The position numbers were made by a program, and so were the translations under genes. Shown here piece after piece: positions 1-8,459 of a stretch of DNA of 11,891 bases. Each line of letters begins with the position of its first letter. Positions within the stretch are counted from its first letter, which is position 1. Under the pieces are notes generated by a model. That model was given only the letters and a program-made list of their open reading frames with translations, made no database searches and was not told the DNA's origin. Source of the DNA: Gryganskiella cystojenkinii (Eukaryota > Mortierellomycota > Mortierellomycetes > Mortierellales > Mortierellaceae); assembly GCA_015852425.1 (NCBI GenBank), contig JAAAIG010001001.1, positions 1,047-12,937 of the forward strand, written 5' to 3'.

Positions 1-167
1 GAGAAGAGTCGTACAGGTCCTCTTGCAGACGTTCTTATCTTGATGGTCTGTGGTAGCTCTTGCAACGGCTCTTGGTACTTGTGATGGCTCTTGTGGTCTG
101 CAGCAGTCGTTGTGAGCGTCGTGAATACTGTCGTGAGTCCTGATGTAGTATCAGAGCGGCGCAGCAT
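1..167 (-). CDS. Possible 5' end of a gene running off the left edge
   Basis: On the minus strand an ATG at 165-167 opens a frame that stays open for 55 codons to the window edge. It begins MLRRSDTTSG and is rich in Thr, His and Lys (a TTVFTTLTTTAAD stretch). I do not recognise the product. A TATATAAAG motif lies just upstream on the same strand (186-194), but only about 20 nt from the ATG, which is close for a fungal promoter, so transcription could start elsewhere or the ATG may belong to a longer first exon. A second ATG at 178-180 is closed by a stop after nine codons. Codon content alone cannot separate this from a chance open frame. Confidence 0.25.
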   Translation of the reverse strand, partial: MLRRSDTTSGLTTVFTTLTTTAADHKSHHKYQEPLQELPQTIKIRTSARGPVRLF

Positions 168-185
168 GCTGGGTAGTCATGCCTT

Positions 186-194
186 CTTTATATA
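186..194 (-). promoter_or_regulatory. TATA-like element (TATATAAAG)
   Basis: The minus strand reads TATATAAAG, a good match to a TATA box, facing the partial open frame at the left edge. Its short distance to that ATG weakens the assignment. Confidence 0.25.
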
Positions 195-788
195 TGCGAA
201 GAGGGTCCTCACAGAAAGAGCTATTGTAATTGAGCATGAAGAGAGACAACAAATCATTTACGCAGTATTCCAGGAATGAAAGAGATCAAGGGCAACCCGA
301 GAACAGAGGGGACGCCATAAAGCTGAAAAGCGGAGAAACAGATTCCAAAGTTGGAGGGCAAACAGGGATGAACAGAACCGTCATTGGGAAACACCGATTG
401 GGCCGACACCAATGGACTAAACAATGTCCAAAAACCGTGTCAAGAGACACGTCAATGGATGCGGGAAATCAAGGGATGCTTCAAAAAGAAAGGGATACGG
501 GGAACAGAAAAAAAAAAAAGAAATACTGGAAAAGAAACGGGATACTGGACTGCCCTGATATCAATGTAATTTGTCATCCTGAACTATACCAGTACTGAAT
601 GAAAGAGCGAGAGCCAAGAACAGGTATTCAAGTGTCGTCCATGATTCGTGATTCGCTCTTTTATTATCTTTCTCAAGAAAGGGCAATAATGTCACAGCCA
701 AGAACAATGAGGCATGAATGTAACCGCCACGGATACAAGGTCACAGACGGATCAGAAAATACCGCGTCACCAAGGTTCACTCCATTGT
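195..788. other. Non-coding interval with purine-rich low-complexity DNA
   Basis: I see no supportable gene here. The plus strand from about 230 to 550 is strongly purine-rich, with short A/G blocks such as repeated GGGATAC and GGAACAGAAA units, and includes a run of 12 A at 508-519. The longest open frame (230-598, plus) codes for a Lys/Arg/Asn/Gln-rich chain without domain features and looks like a by-product of this composition. Similar purine-rich DNA recurs near the right end of the window. Confidence 0.5.
660..665 (-). terminator. Candidate polyadenylation signal (AATAAA) of the F-box gene
   Basis: The minus strand carries an exact AATAAA 124 nt downstream of the F-box gene stop codon, a normal 3' UTR distance for a fungus. 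The surrounding strand is A-rich. The hexamer is common by chance, so this is a positional inference. Confidence 0.4.
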
Positions 789-2528
789 TTATGCGCTTTT
801 CGGCTGTCTAAGCCGAGATCGAGGTTCTGCCCAGAATGAATATTCCACTCCTGCGTAGCTCATCGCTGCTGAATAATCTTTGTAGTCATCGTATGCACCC
901 ACGGATCGACCCTGGATCGATCTCAAGCGCTGGAACGTAGCTACAACCCATTCCCAATCGACCTTTGCCATCCTCTGATTCGTATAATCGATCTGCAAGA
1001 CTCGGAGATGCTCCATGCTCGCAAGTCGATCCATCCCGTGTGAGAGTCGGAGAGCGAGGAAAGGGTGATTGGTGCCTCTCGAAAGTCGTAGATCCTTGTC
1101 AGAGCTCAAGTTCAAGGTCAAGACCTTGGTCAGAGTCGAAAGCCGCGCAAATACCTGTCGGTGTGTCCCGACACCATTGATATCCATTTCGATTGCGATT
1201 TCCCACTTTTGCAAATTAGTACATGCCCATGGTTTGTCAAATTTCACCAGATCTGAAGCCAAAATGTTGTCCGCCTTCATGGCTACAAGAGTCGAGCAGG
1301 AGCAGAGGATCATGTGAATCATTGCACTCGAGATGTTGGTGCTCAACGCAATATCCAGTTGGGTTAGACTCCCGCAGTGGGCAATCATAATTGCATGGCA
1401 GGTCTGCTGGTTGGCCGACGTCTCGAAGAGTTCCAAGTCCTGAAGCCCACCGCGATAAAATCCAAGCCGCAAAAGTGCCCTGCCAAGACGATCACCTGTG
1501 GTATCCGGACCAATGATTTTGAGCCTCGTAAGCTCTGGCCAGAGTTTCCTCCGCTGACTCTTGGCCATTTCAACCACAGATTCAAGAGATATATTTGGAT
1601 CTTCTCTACCGTCGCGGCGTACCAAGGTGAGGCAACCCCAGTCCAAGGATTGAAGACTCGGCGATTTGACTAGGAGTTGAAAGATGCGGTTGAGAGACTC
1701 CTTGTTGAATTTGACCGCAACCACAGTGATTTGTTGGAGGAGTGTGGATGAAGGGGACCAGGACGACCAAGGAGGCGACGACGAGGATGATGATGATGAC
1801 GGCGTCGAAGGTGATGTTACCCTCAACTTTGTCTGTATGGCTGTCCCGGTATCCATAATAGCCTTTCCTTGTATGATCGAGGTATTTTCCAAGACCAGCT
1901 GTGTGAGTCTAGAAAAAGACAAGTCCCAAAAGACGCGCAAACTCTCAGGGCTACAGATATCGATCCCCTCAGCGGTCAGACTCTTCAGCAAGGACAGTTC
2001 TGCGATCGTGCTCCAGAACTCAGGCAGATCTTCTTTGTCCTCTATCGGTTCCGCATTGAACTGACGACGTCGCAAGTTTTTCAAAACAAGTTCCCGGAGT
2101 GATATACAGTGGCGTTGGATCAGTTGCCGTGGTCGGTCGTCGAGTCGAAATATCCAAGCGTCCAGGGGCAACTCCCAGCAGCATCCAGAAATAGTCAGCT
2201 TCTTCAGGTTCTGGTAGTAAAACGATGCGGCTTCCTTGGCATATGCCCCAAAGGACACGTGGATGAGGAGAGACTGCACCAAGGCGGCGTTGCGGTTAAG
2301 GGACTCGAGTGTGTAACCAAGCTTTTGACTGAGGACGATGGGTTCTTTCCAGAGGATGGGCCAAAGAGTCGCACGAAAGTGTCTCGAGACAAAGGCACAA
2401 GTCCAGATGTCGTCGACGTGAAGAAAGGATGCGACTGTGATGAGGATTGCTGGAATAGAGAGCGGATTTTGTAAACGAATGAGATTGTTTAGACCCGAAA
2501 AGGACCTATTCAATGGTCGAGCCCGCAT
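789..2528 (-). CDS. F-box and leucine-rich-repeat-like protein, 579 aa
   Basis: This is an apparently intact, intronless gene ending in TAA. Residues 21-62 (NPLSIPAILITVASFL, then DD, then VSRHF and LWPILWKEP) form a typical F-box: the Asn-Pro-Leu-x-Ile-Pro entry, a hydrophobic helix, and the V-S-R-x-F/W...L-W ending. F-box domains bind Skp1 and recruit targets to SCF ubiquitin ligases. The remainder has irregular Leu-rich repeats (for example LKSLTAEGIDI, LTQLVLENTSI, LQSLDWGCLTL, LTRLKIIG, LQDLELFETS), the usual substrate-binding part. A Ser/Pro/Trp low-complexity insert at residues 239-261 (eight consecutive Ser) interrupts the repeats. The ATG chosen is the first in frame and puts the F-box close to the N terminus, as is usual in this large fungal family. 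The substrate cannot be predicted. Confidence 0.88.
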   Translation of the reverse strand: MRARPLNRSFSGLNNLIRLQNPLSIPAILITVASFLHVDDIWTCAFVSRHFRATLWPILWKEPIVLSQKLGYTLESLNRNAALVQSLLIHVSFGAYAKEAASFYYQNLKKLTISGCCWELPLDAWIFRLDDRPRQLIQRHCISLRELVLKNLRRRQFNAEPIEDKEDLPEFWSTIAELSLLKSLTAEGIDICSPESLRVFWDLSFSRLTQLVLENTSIIQGKAIMDTGTAIQTKLRVTSPSTPSSSSSSSSPPWSSWSPSSTLLQQITVVAVKFNKESLNRIFQLLVKSPSLQSLDWGCLTLVRRDGREDPNISLESVVEMAKSQRRKLWPELTRLKIIGPDTTGDRLGRALLRLGFYRGGLQDLELFETSANQQTCHAIMIAHCGSLTQLDIALSTNISSAMIHMILCSCSTLVAMKADNILASDLVKFDKPWACTNLQKWEIAIEMDINGVGTHRQVFARLSTLTKVLTLNLSSDKDLRLSRGTNHPFLALRLSHGMDRLASMEHLRVLQIDYTNQRMAKVDWEWVVATFQRLRSIQGRSVGAYDDYKDYSAAMSYAGVEYSFWAEPRSRLRQPKSA

Positions 2529-3076
2529 GTTTTGTTGCTATGGTCGGTATTGTATGTGGATGTGTTGCAGTGATGGTTTTGGAATGTTTAATGAAAAAAG
2601 GAAAGAGAATCAATCCGGAAAAGGAATGAGAAAGAAGTCGATGGAGCGCAAAACATTTGTTTAATATTTGCTTGCATGTGACATACAAAAATGACCACAG
2701 CTGGCCTGTGCTTTGACAGAAGGGACGTAAATGTCAAAATGTAGGGGCTTTTTGGGTCGTGTACCTGATAGTCGTCGAGCATGTTCATTCACAGGTTTTT
2801 TTTCCTCTTTAATTGTCTAGAGTGTTGCCTCTTTTTATTTGCCTCCTCATGCCCGACTGACGGCACGCTCCATTCTCCATGTCTCAGCTACTCGCCATCC
2901 TCGCAATAAACCTTGACTTCAACACTCTCTGTTCCTGTCTCCTCGTCTAAGTTCTCTCCCTTGACTCTGATGCTCTTTCTCTGCAAAAGGACATTCCATA
3001 CAAGCCAACGAGCACCTAAACGGCCTCGGCACAGCCTGCTTGGTTCTCTATTTTCCGGATTTTCCATGGCTTAAAA
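2529..3076. other. Intergenic interval between the F-box gene and the decayed gene
   Basis: No convincing coding exon on either strand. It should hold the promoter of the F-box gene (right of 2528) and the 3' flank of the decayed gene that ends at 3077. A minus-strand AATAAA lies at 2834-2839, about 240 nt beyond that gene's last stop. No clear TATA box was found for the F-box gene. Confidence 0.5.
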
Positions 3077-4968
3077 TCATCGCTTGAGGTTGGGGTCACA
3101 TATCGATCTCTGTCTGTTTCGCCGGGATGATATTCCCATGCACCTCATTCGACGCCTAGCAAATATCTCTTCCAAAACGATGCCTGCATAGTCAGGATAG
3201 GTTGCGGGCGTGATAAGACTGAGCGTCAAACCCAAAGGTCTTGGAGTGAGAAACAGCTTTCAAGTGTTTTGTGAGTCTCGTTTCCAAAAATCACCCGTCA
3301 ATACCTGAAAAACACTCAGGTTGAGGACAGAGCCTCCAAGGGATTTCCTTCAGAATATCTGAACTATCGGCGTGCGCCATCGTCAGACTGCAAAGATCTT
3401 CTTGCATCGCATCCTGCACGGCCAAGCCCTCTTTGACTGGTTCTTCCAACTCCCCATTCGCTACCCAGCCTTCGCATGTTGATCTGGTCTTCTATGGCGG
3501 CGGGTACTAACCTCCAATATTCAGACCACAAAAAAAGGGCCTTATCTTTGAATGTGGAGTTCAGATAATCCTGCAACCTGGACATCTGAATTGTGTGCAT
3601 CTCTCGTAGGAGGTCGACGGTCGTTTCTTTTAAGAAATTGTTGCTCGTGGTGTCCCACTTTAACATACGCTCCAATCTCGTTGTTGTAACACGTCTCGTG
3701 CTATAAGATCCAGTTTCCCTCCTCTGCGCTTCGGTGCTGGTTTGGCATCGGAGACCCTCTCCCGTTCTTCGTTTTTTCGACGAAATGACTCTAGCCCTCC
3801 TTTCTCGCCGTCAATCATGAACATGTTGTCTATGTCGAAAAAGAGGTCGTTCAGCAAAGGCCAACTGTTTCGACCCCAGAAGCCTCCGAGAGGTTCGCCA
3901 TGAATGGCGAAGGACACTTCTTGTAGAGTCGCACCCTATAGGGGTAAAAGACATGTTGTTAACAAGATATCAACTGCTGCCATTGTTCTCCATAACCGGC
4001 ACAACTCACCATTCAATAAAGGTTTGCAAGATTTGTCGTCCGTGGGCACCTTCTGGTCGATAAGCGGGGTTCCAATGATCGTCGCCACCCTAATTTGATT
4101 CAAGTACTCAAGGGTGGAGTTTGGGAGCTGCGTTGGCGAGAACTCTGCACTCCTTTTGATCTCGAGTGAGTCGTTTGTCTTGAAGAACCATTCGTCATTG
4201 AGCATTCAATGTTAATCATGACGGTCCTTATTCTAAGTAAGTTTTGATACTATAAAATAATAAAAGGTTACTAACCGACTTGGAAGTGCAATCAACAAAA
4301 GGAATTGGTCATGATAATGTAGCTTACTTCAACGTAGCATTTGCGCACGTAGGTCTTTTCGAAAAGAACGTTTTCTACGCAAGTCTCAGAGCTCAATGGC
4401 TCCGATGCTATTAAAGTGCCGTGAGATTCAATTAACCTCAGACAGGATGTTATTGCAAAGAGAGGGGCAGACCAAACACGTACCAGACGCTTTTTTTTCT
4501 TCCTCTTCCGCTTGTAATACTCGGCTCACATTCTCTCTGGTTTGCCAATCTGCATTCATCCTTGCCGTAACTGTAGGTGTGCACAAGGAAAGGACGTGAC
4601 CATACACCTTGTTCAAATACTCTATGCCAGCGTCTTGTCTTTGCGAGAAAAACATAGCAGTCTTGAAGTCTTCCATGGGGTATTGTCGAAAAAAATTGGC
4701 AGTCCTTATTATCATCACGTAGCTAAAATCGAGATTTTGGCACGAGAAAAACCATTCGAACAAGATTTCACCGTTGCAAGTGAACGATAAACCGCACTGG
4801 TATGAGGAGTTAATCAGTCCAATATCCTGGATGTTTGCTGAAATCACCATGCTTGATTTCACCACCACTCTGAAAGGTGAACTAATGGAAGTACCTTACT
4901 TTGCTTGGCGATTACCTGGCCCCCTCCTGAAGGTGCAGCGATTCAGGTTTTTTTTCGCTCATGGCCAT
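3077..4968 (-). pseudogene. Decayed multi-exon gene of a fungal, possibly nuclease-like, expanded family
   Basis: Reading the minus strand from an ATG at 4966-4968 (MAMSEKKPESL), four introns can be placed: 4870-4915 (46 nt, GTAATC), 4408-4483 (76 nt, GTACGT), 4250-4327 (78 nt, GTAAGC) and 3936-4009 (74 nt, GTGAGT), all ending in AG. The first three splice in phase; the fourth is one base out. Coding-like sequence shifts frame near 4203, at 3935, near 3665 and near 3490, meets a TGA at 3260-3262 and ends at a TGA at 3077-3079. Recognisable blocks are EWFFSCQNLDF, GIEYLNKVYGHVL, TVTARMNADW, EYLNQIRVATIIGTPLID, SFAIHGEPLGGFWGRNSWPL, SFRRKNEER, GGKLDLIARD, RDWSVCE (the E after the frame break) and KWDTTSNNFLKET. 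The C-terminal core matches the opposite-strand relic at 5585-8533. A D...E(x)nK arrangement suggests a nuclease-like fold, but that is inference. The breaks could be indel errors in a long-read assembly, though they are not at homopolymers. Confidence 0.72.
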
Positions 4969-5584
4969 TTTAACAGAAAATGTTAGCTATTCCGTGGAAA
5001 TATCACACATCAGTCAGATCAAATCACGAGTTACAAATCAAAATGGCCAAGGCATGATGAAGTCCGGCGAGATGAAATTCGGAGCAATACTTTGCCCTCG
5101 ATATTCTCTTTACAAGAGAGTCTGAGCAAAGGGGCAGCGACCTTCGCACCAAGACAACAATTTCTAGAGGCCAGTCGTGATTGCAAGGAATCATTCTACT
5201 GGGCTGGCACACCTGACGGAAGCCCATGTCCCACTGCGAGACGAAATCGCAGCCGAGATGTGCCGCGACACAGCTAATCCCATGCCGAACCGATGTTGGC
5301 AAGCAAAAAATGCCGAGACAGAGTTATGACTTTGCGTTGAGTAATCAGCAAATCATGTGCACGCGATGGAGAGAGAGCAGAAAGGAGAGAGAAAGTTAAA
5401 ATGTCATCAACGGAATGTAGCAAGCGATGAAAATAGGAGCGTGGGAGTGGTGGAATGACGACAAAGGATGTGAGTTGTGAAGTGATGAAATCAGGGGCAA
5501 CGTAGGTGGGGTTAGAGAAAATAAGGATGAGGAGAGGGTAGCGGAAGGGTGAGGGAAAACTGTGGGCAAAGGAAGCTGCTTCGA
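4969..5584. other. Head-to-head intergenic region between two decayed genes
   Basis: This interval separates the start of the minus-strand relic (ATG 4968) from the first ATG of the plus-strand relic (5585), so it would have held both promoters. No exon stands out. The plus strand becomes markedly purine-rich from about 5365 to 5580, with GAGAGAGAG and GGAGAGGG blocks. The long open frame on the opposite strand (5274-5828) is the pyrimidine-rich complement of this and of the relic's first exon. No clear TATA box was seen on either strand. Confidence 0.4.
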
Positions 5585-6474
5585 ATGCAGAGCTTAGAAA
5601 AGTGCAGTTGTGCTCTTCTTTTCTTGTCCGTGGAGAAGAAAGGCAGTCCTCCTCGTTTGCTCGACAAGTTAAAATTTCACGACGTTGCACCCCTGAATCT
5701 TCCCTCTCTTCCCAAACATCTTTTCCCGACTTCCTCTCGTCCCTCCTTGCTTTCCAACGTCTTCGACCCCCTCCGGCAGTACACGCCAAATGAGATTCTC
5801 CAGGAGAATGAGAAATGGAAAGTAACATTGTCCATTGACGATTTCAAAGCCTTCTGGCAGCGACAACAAACAGCAATTCAATTCGAACATCGAGCTGAAG
5901 GGTGACACAATGTCGACCTGCTGAAAGGCGACGCTGACGCTTTTCTCTTGACATACCGACCTAACCCCTATGGCAGCGCCCCTGACAGACAAAAGCAGCA
6001 TGACTGGAGCTTTCGCTTTTCTTGCAGACGGTAGAGTACAGTAAACTAAAAGAATTGACAGTCGACCATAAATCCGTTGGCACAAGACTGCCCTGTCAAC
6101 ATTCGAATGAAAAAAAGAATAGTTCGTGTCATGTACGCATGGAGGCACAACCATGACGATTCAGGTGCGGCATGGTCAGACCAAAAAGAAAGCTTCATCT
6201 GGTCAGAGATGGGCTCCAATTAAACGAGAACTGCGTCCGAGCCTCGTGTTAAAGAAGAAGGTCGGAAAAATTGAGTTTCTGCTGCAACATAGCTTAGACC
6301 CAAATCTCGAGTCTCCAGACTCGGAGACGAAGGGTCCAACTATGCTCGCCTCTTACATGCTGTACAAACATGTGAAATACACTATGTATTGTACAGGACG
6401 GGCACCGTTGGACGAGTGGGCGATTCAACTCAACCTCGGACAATATCTCGCGCTCCAGCAGCTGGTGCCCGAAG

Positions 6475-6588
6475 GTCGGTTATTTTGTCAGTGGCGTTGG
6501 CGGCGAATCTAGCAAGAATCTCGACCCTGCTTCTCAGTGGGTGGAATGACAATGCATAGGATTTGAGGGCAATCACTTTTTTTGCTAG
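6475..6588 (+). other. Inferred intron (114 nt) in the plus-strand relic
   Basis: The coding frame ending LVPEG continues exactly in phase as PRLSAKPREQMINFL after removal of a GT...TTTTTTTGCTAG segment. The donor GTCGGT is weak, but the pyrimidine-rich acceptor and restored frame support it. Confidence 0.55.
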
Positions 6589-6659
6589 GTCCAAGACTGT
6601 CAGCAAAACCAAGAGAACAGATGATCAACTTTCTTGCAAACATGAATCACCCCAAAAAG

Positions 6660-6727
6660 GTGCAGAAATGGTCGTTATATGTGTTGCCGCATTGCGAGAC
6701 TAATACCGATCTTCTTTGTTTTTTTAG
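6660..6727 (+). other. Inferred intron (68 nt) in the plus-strand relic
   Basis: Donor GTGCAG after NHPKK, a CTAAT branch-site match about 30 nt before the end, and a TTTGTTTTTTAG acceptor. Removal leaves a phase-0 junction leading into the exon with the acidic linker; that exon carries the TAG at 6758-6760. Confidence 0.65.
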
Positions 6728-7741
6728 AATATCTTGGACATATGCACTATGTCAGGATAGCAGAGGCAGTCTCTTACATTATTTTTAGCAAGTGAAGATC
6801 AGTCGGACATCCTCGAAGAGGGGAATGAAGTGGAAGAAGTTGAAGACAGTCATAGCAGTGATGATCACGAGCATCAGGAACAACCAATACACACCTGGCC
6901 CATGAGTGAGAAGGGGGATATGGACGACAATACTACTGGTCTGTACCATGACAGCAGTGCCCGTCGGTCACAGGACTTATCAGGAGAGCAACTGGGTACT
7001 CCTGACTTGTATTCGGATGATGATGGAGATGTGGACGGATCAGATGGCCTGATTGACCTAGATGATCACTCTGACAGCAGCGAAGAGGGGGAATTGAATG
7101 CTGCTGCTGCAGAAGTCAGGAATGCTGGGAACCCGTTCGACTCTGGCAAAAAGCAGAAACCAATGCCTGTGTGTAAGTGCAACGTTCTATCCGCCCGGAC
7201 TACAATGCACGTTACACGACTATACAGCTATATAAAATTTGATGCCCGATTACTTTCTTATCCCATGGTTATATCAATAGGCATTTGACAACTGTTCGAG
7301 AGAGTCCTTCGAACTGAAATACAAAGCGTCGGGATGAAAATGGACATTGGCATCAGGAACTGTTGTAGGGGACTGGCTTTATGAGTAGGCCTGGAATGTG
7401 ACGTGTCTATGTTAGTTTTCTTTTGTATTTGTTATCGTGTTTTCCTCCTTGCTTTTTCTTCATTCGACTGACCAGACCTTGTCTCAATTAATGACTTTTA
7501 GGGCCATTCATTCTTTTTATGGTCAAATGGTTGAAGAAGCAATTCGACCCTGAGGACTGGCTTGAAATTTGCTCTAATTGGCCCGAGATGTCACTCTCGA
7601 CGAACTATGCAATTACACTTAATCCTTGGACGGTATCAGGTACCTAGGCAGCTTGCGCAAGGCCATCGCACCGATGGAAACCGAGGAAGAACTTGTCTTT
7701 CGTTGCTTGGAAGATTGGTATCCACCTGTTTTCTCTTTTGC

Positions 7742-7765
7742 TTTTTTTTTTTTTTTTTTTTTTTT
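7742..7765 (+). repeat. Homopolymer tract of 24 T
   Basis: Twenty-four consecutive T residues lie inside the likely intron 7718-7807 of the plus-strand relic, upstream of a CTAAT branch-site match and a TTCTTTTAAG acceptor. A tract this long is prone to length change and to assembly error. Confidence 0.9.
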
Positions 7766-7901
7766 CGGAAGCAGTCCGAATTTCTAATCCCTGTCTCTTC
7801 TTTTAAGTACGATATCTACTGCGATGTGCCGTCTTTCCTGATGGCGGATCGACTCTCAGAGTCCTAGTGGCAAAACAAAGCTTGAGGAGTGGTAAACAGG
7901 G

Positions 7902-7949
7902 TTTCTCAAATATTCGATTTTTTTTTCCGCGCTAATCCTATTTGAGAAA
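7902..7949. repeat. 11-bp inverted repeat with adjacent direct repeats
   Basis: TTTCTCAAATA (7902-7912) is perfectly complementary to TATTTGAGAAA (7939-7949), with 26 nt between. Each arm is followed or overlapped by TATTCGATT (7911-7919 and 7951-7959, exactly 40 bp apart). The right arm contains the AG acceptor inferred for intron 7892-7946 and the loop contains the GCTAATC branch-site match, so an RNA hairpin would enclose both 3' splicing signals. Confidence 0.75.
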
Positions 7950-8345
7950 TTATTCGATTCGACTTTATTCGGCATTTGAAAATCCATGATGGTGAGGAAG
8001 CTGGCGAACGGCATCCCGAACAGTAAGACGCTGCCAGGAGCTCGGAATCAACAAAAAAAAAAAAGCGCTATAATCGAGTTGCTCGCGACACTGCAACAGG
8101 CGAGAAGGGACGGGCAAAAATGGGGAAAAGGGGCACTATGTTCTAGTGGTTGTTTGATGAGCCGACCAAAGACTGGGCTGTCATCGAAGCGGCGAAGTCG
8201 TAGAACATCTTCTGAGCACTGTACGACGTGGAGACCACTTCAAAACTTCCGCGCCAGACGTATGATATCCTACTCCATCGCACTCAGGAGATTAAGAGCC
8301 CAGACAAGATGAGGCGAGTCATGGTTCCCGTACTTGTGAGCGGAG

Positions 8346-8459
8346 GTAATGGCTTTCAGTTGCTTAGTTCCTTAGTTGTTTTGTACAGTATAACGATGAT
8401 TTCTTGCTTTTGCGTTGATCATATTTTGGGAATCGGATGTTGATGTTGTCATACAAGAG
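8346..8459 (+). other. Inferred last intron (114 nt) in the plus-strand relic
   Basis: Donor GTAATG follows the frame ending VPVLVSG. Use of the acceptor ACAAGAG at 8459 rejoins the frame as GAKAEIRQRFGLGLWLG and runs to a TGA at 8531-8533. The nearer AG at 8457 would shift the frame. Confidence 0.6.

Noticed and set aside
230..598. 122-codon open frame on the plus strand
   Set aside because: The product is a Lys/Arg/Asn-rich chain set by purine-rich composition, crossing a run of 12 A, with no domain-like block or splice context.
3936..4009. Reading straight through the minus-strand open frame (…GELCRLWRTMAA) instead of splicing
   Set aside because: A near-perfect GTGAGT donor and a CCCCTATAG acceptor bracket this stretch, and coding sense resumes only beyond it. 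A 39-nt intron starting at GTTGAT would keep the frame but is shorter than usual.
5274..5828. 184-codon open frame on the minus strand
   Set aside because: It overlaps the first exon of the plus-strand relic in antisense and its Ser/Pro/Leu/Phe-rich composition is the complement of purine-rich DNA.
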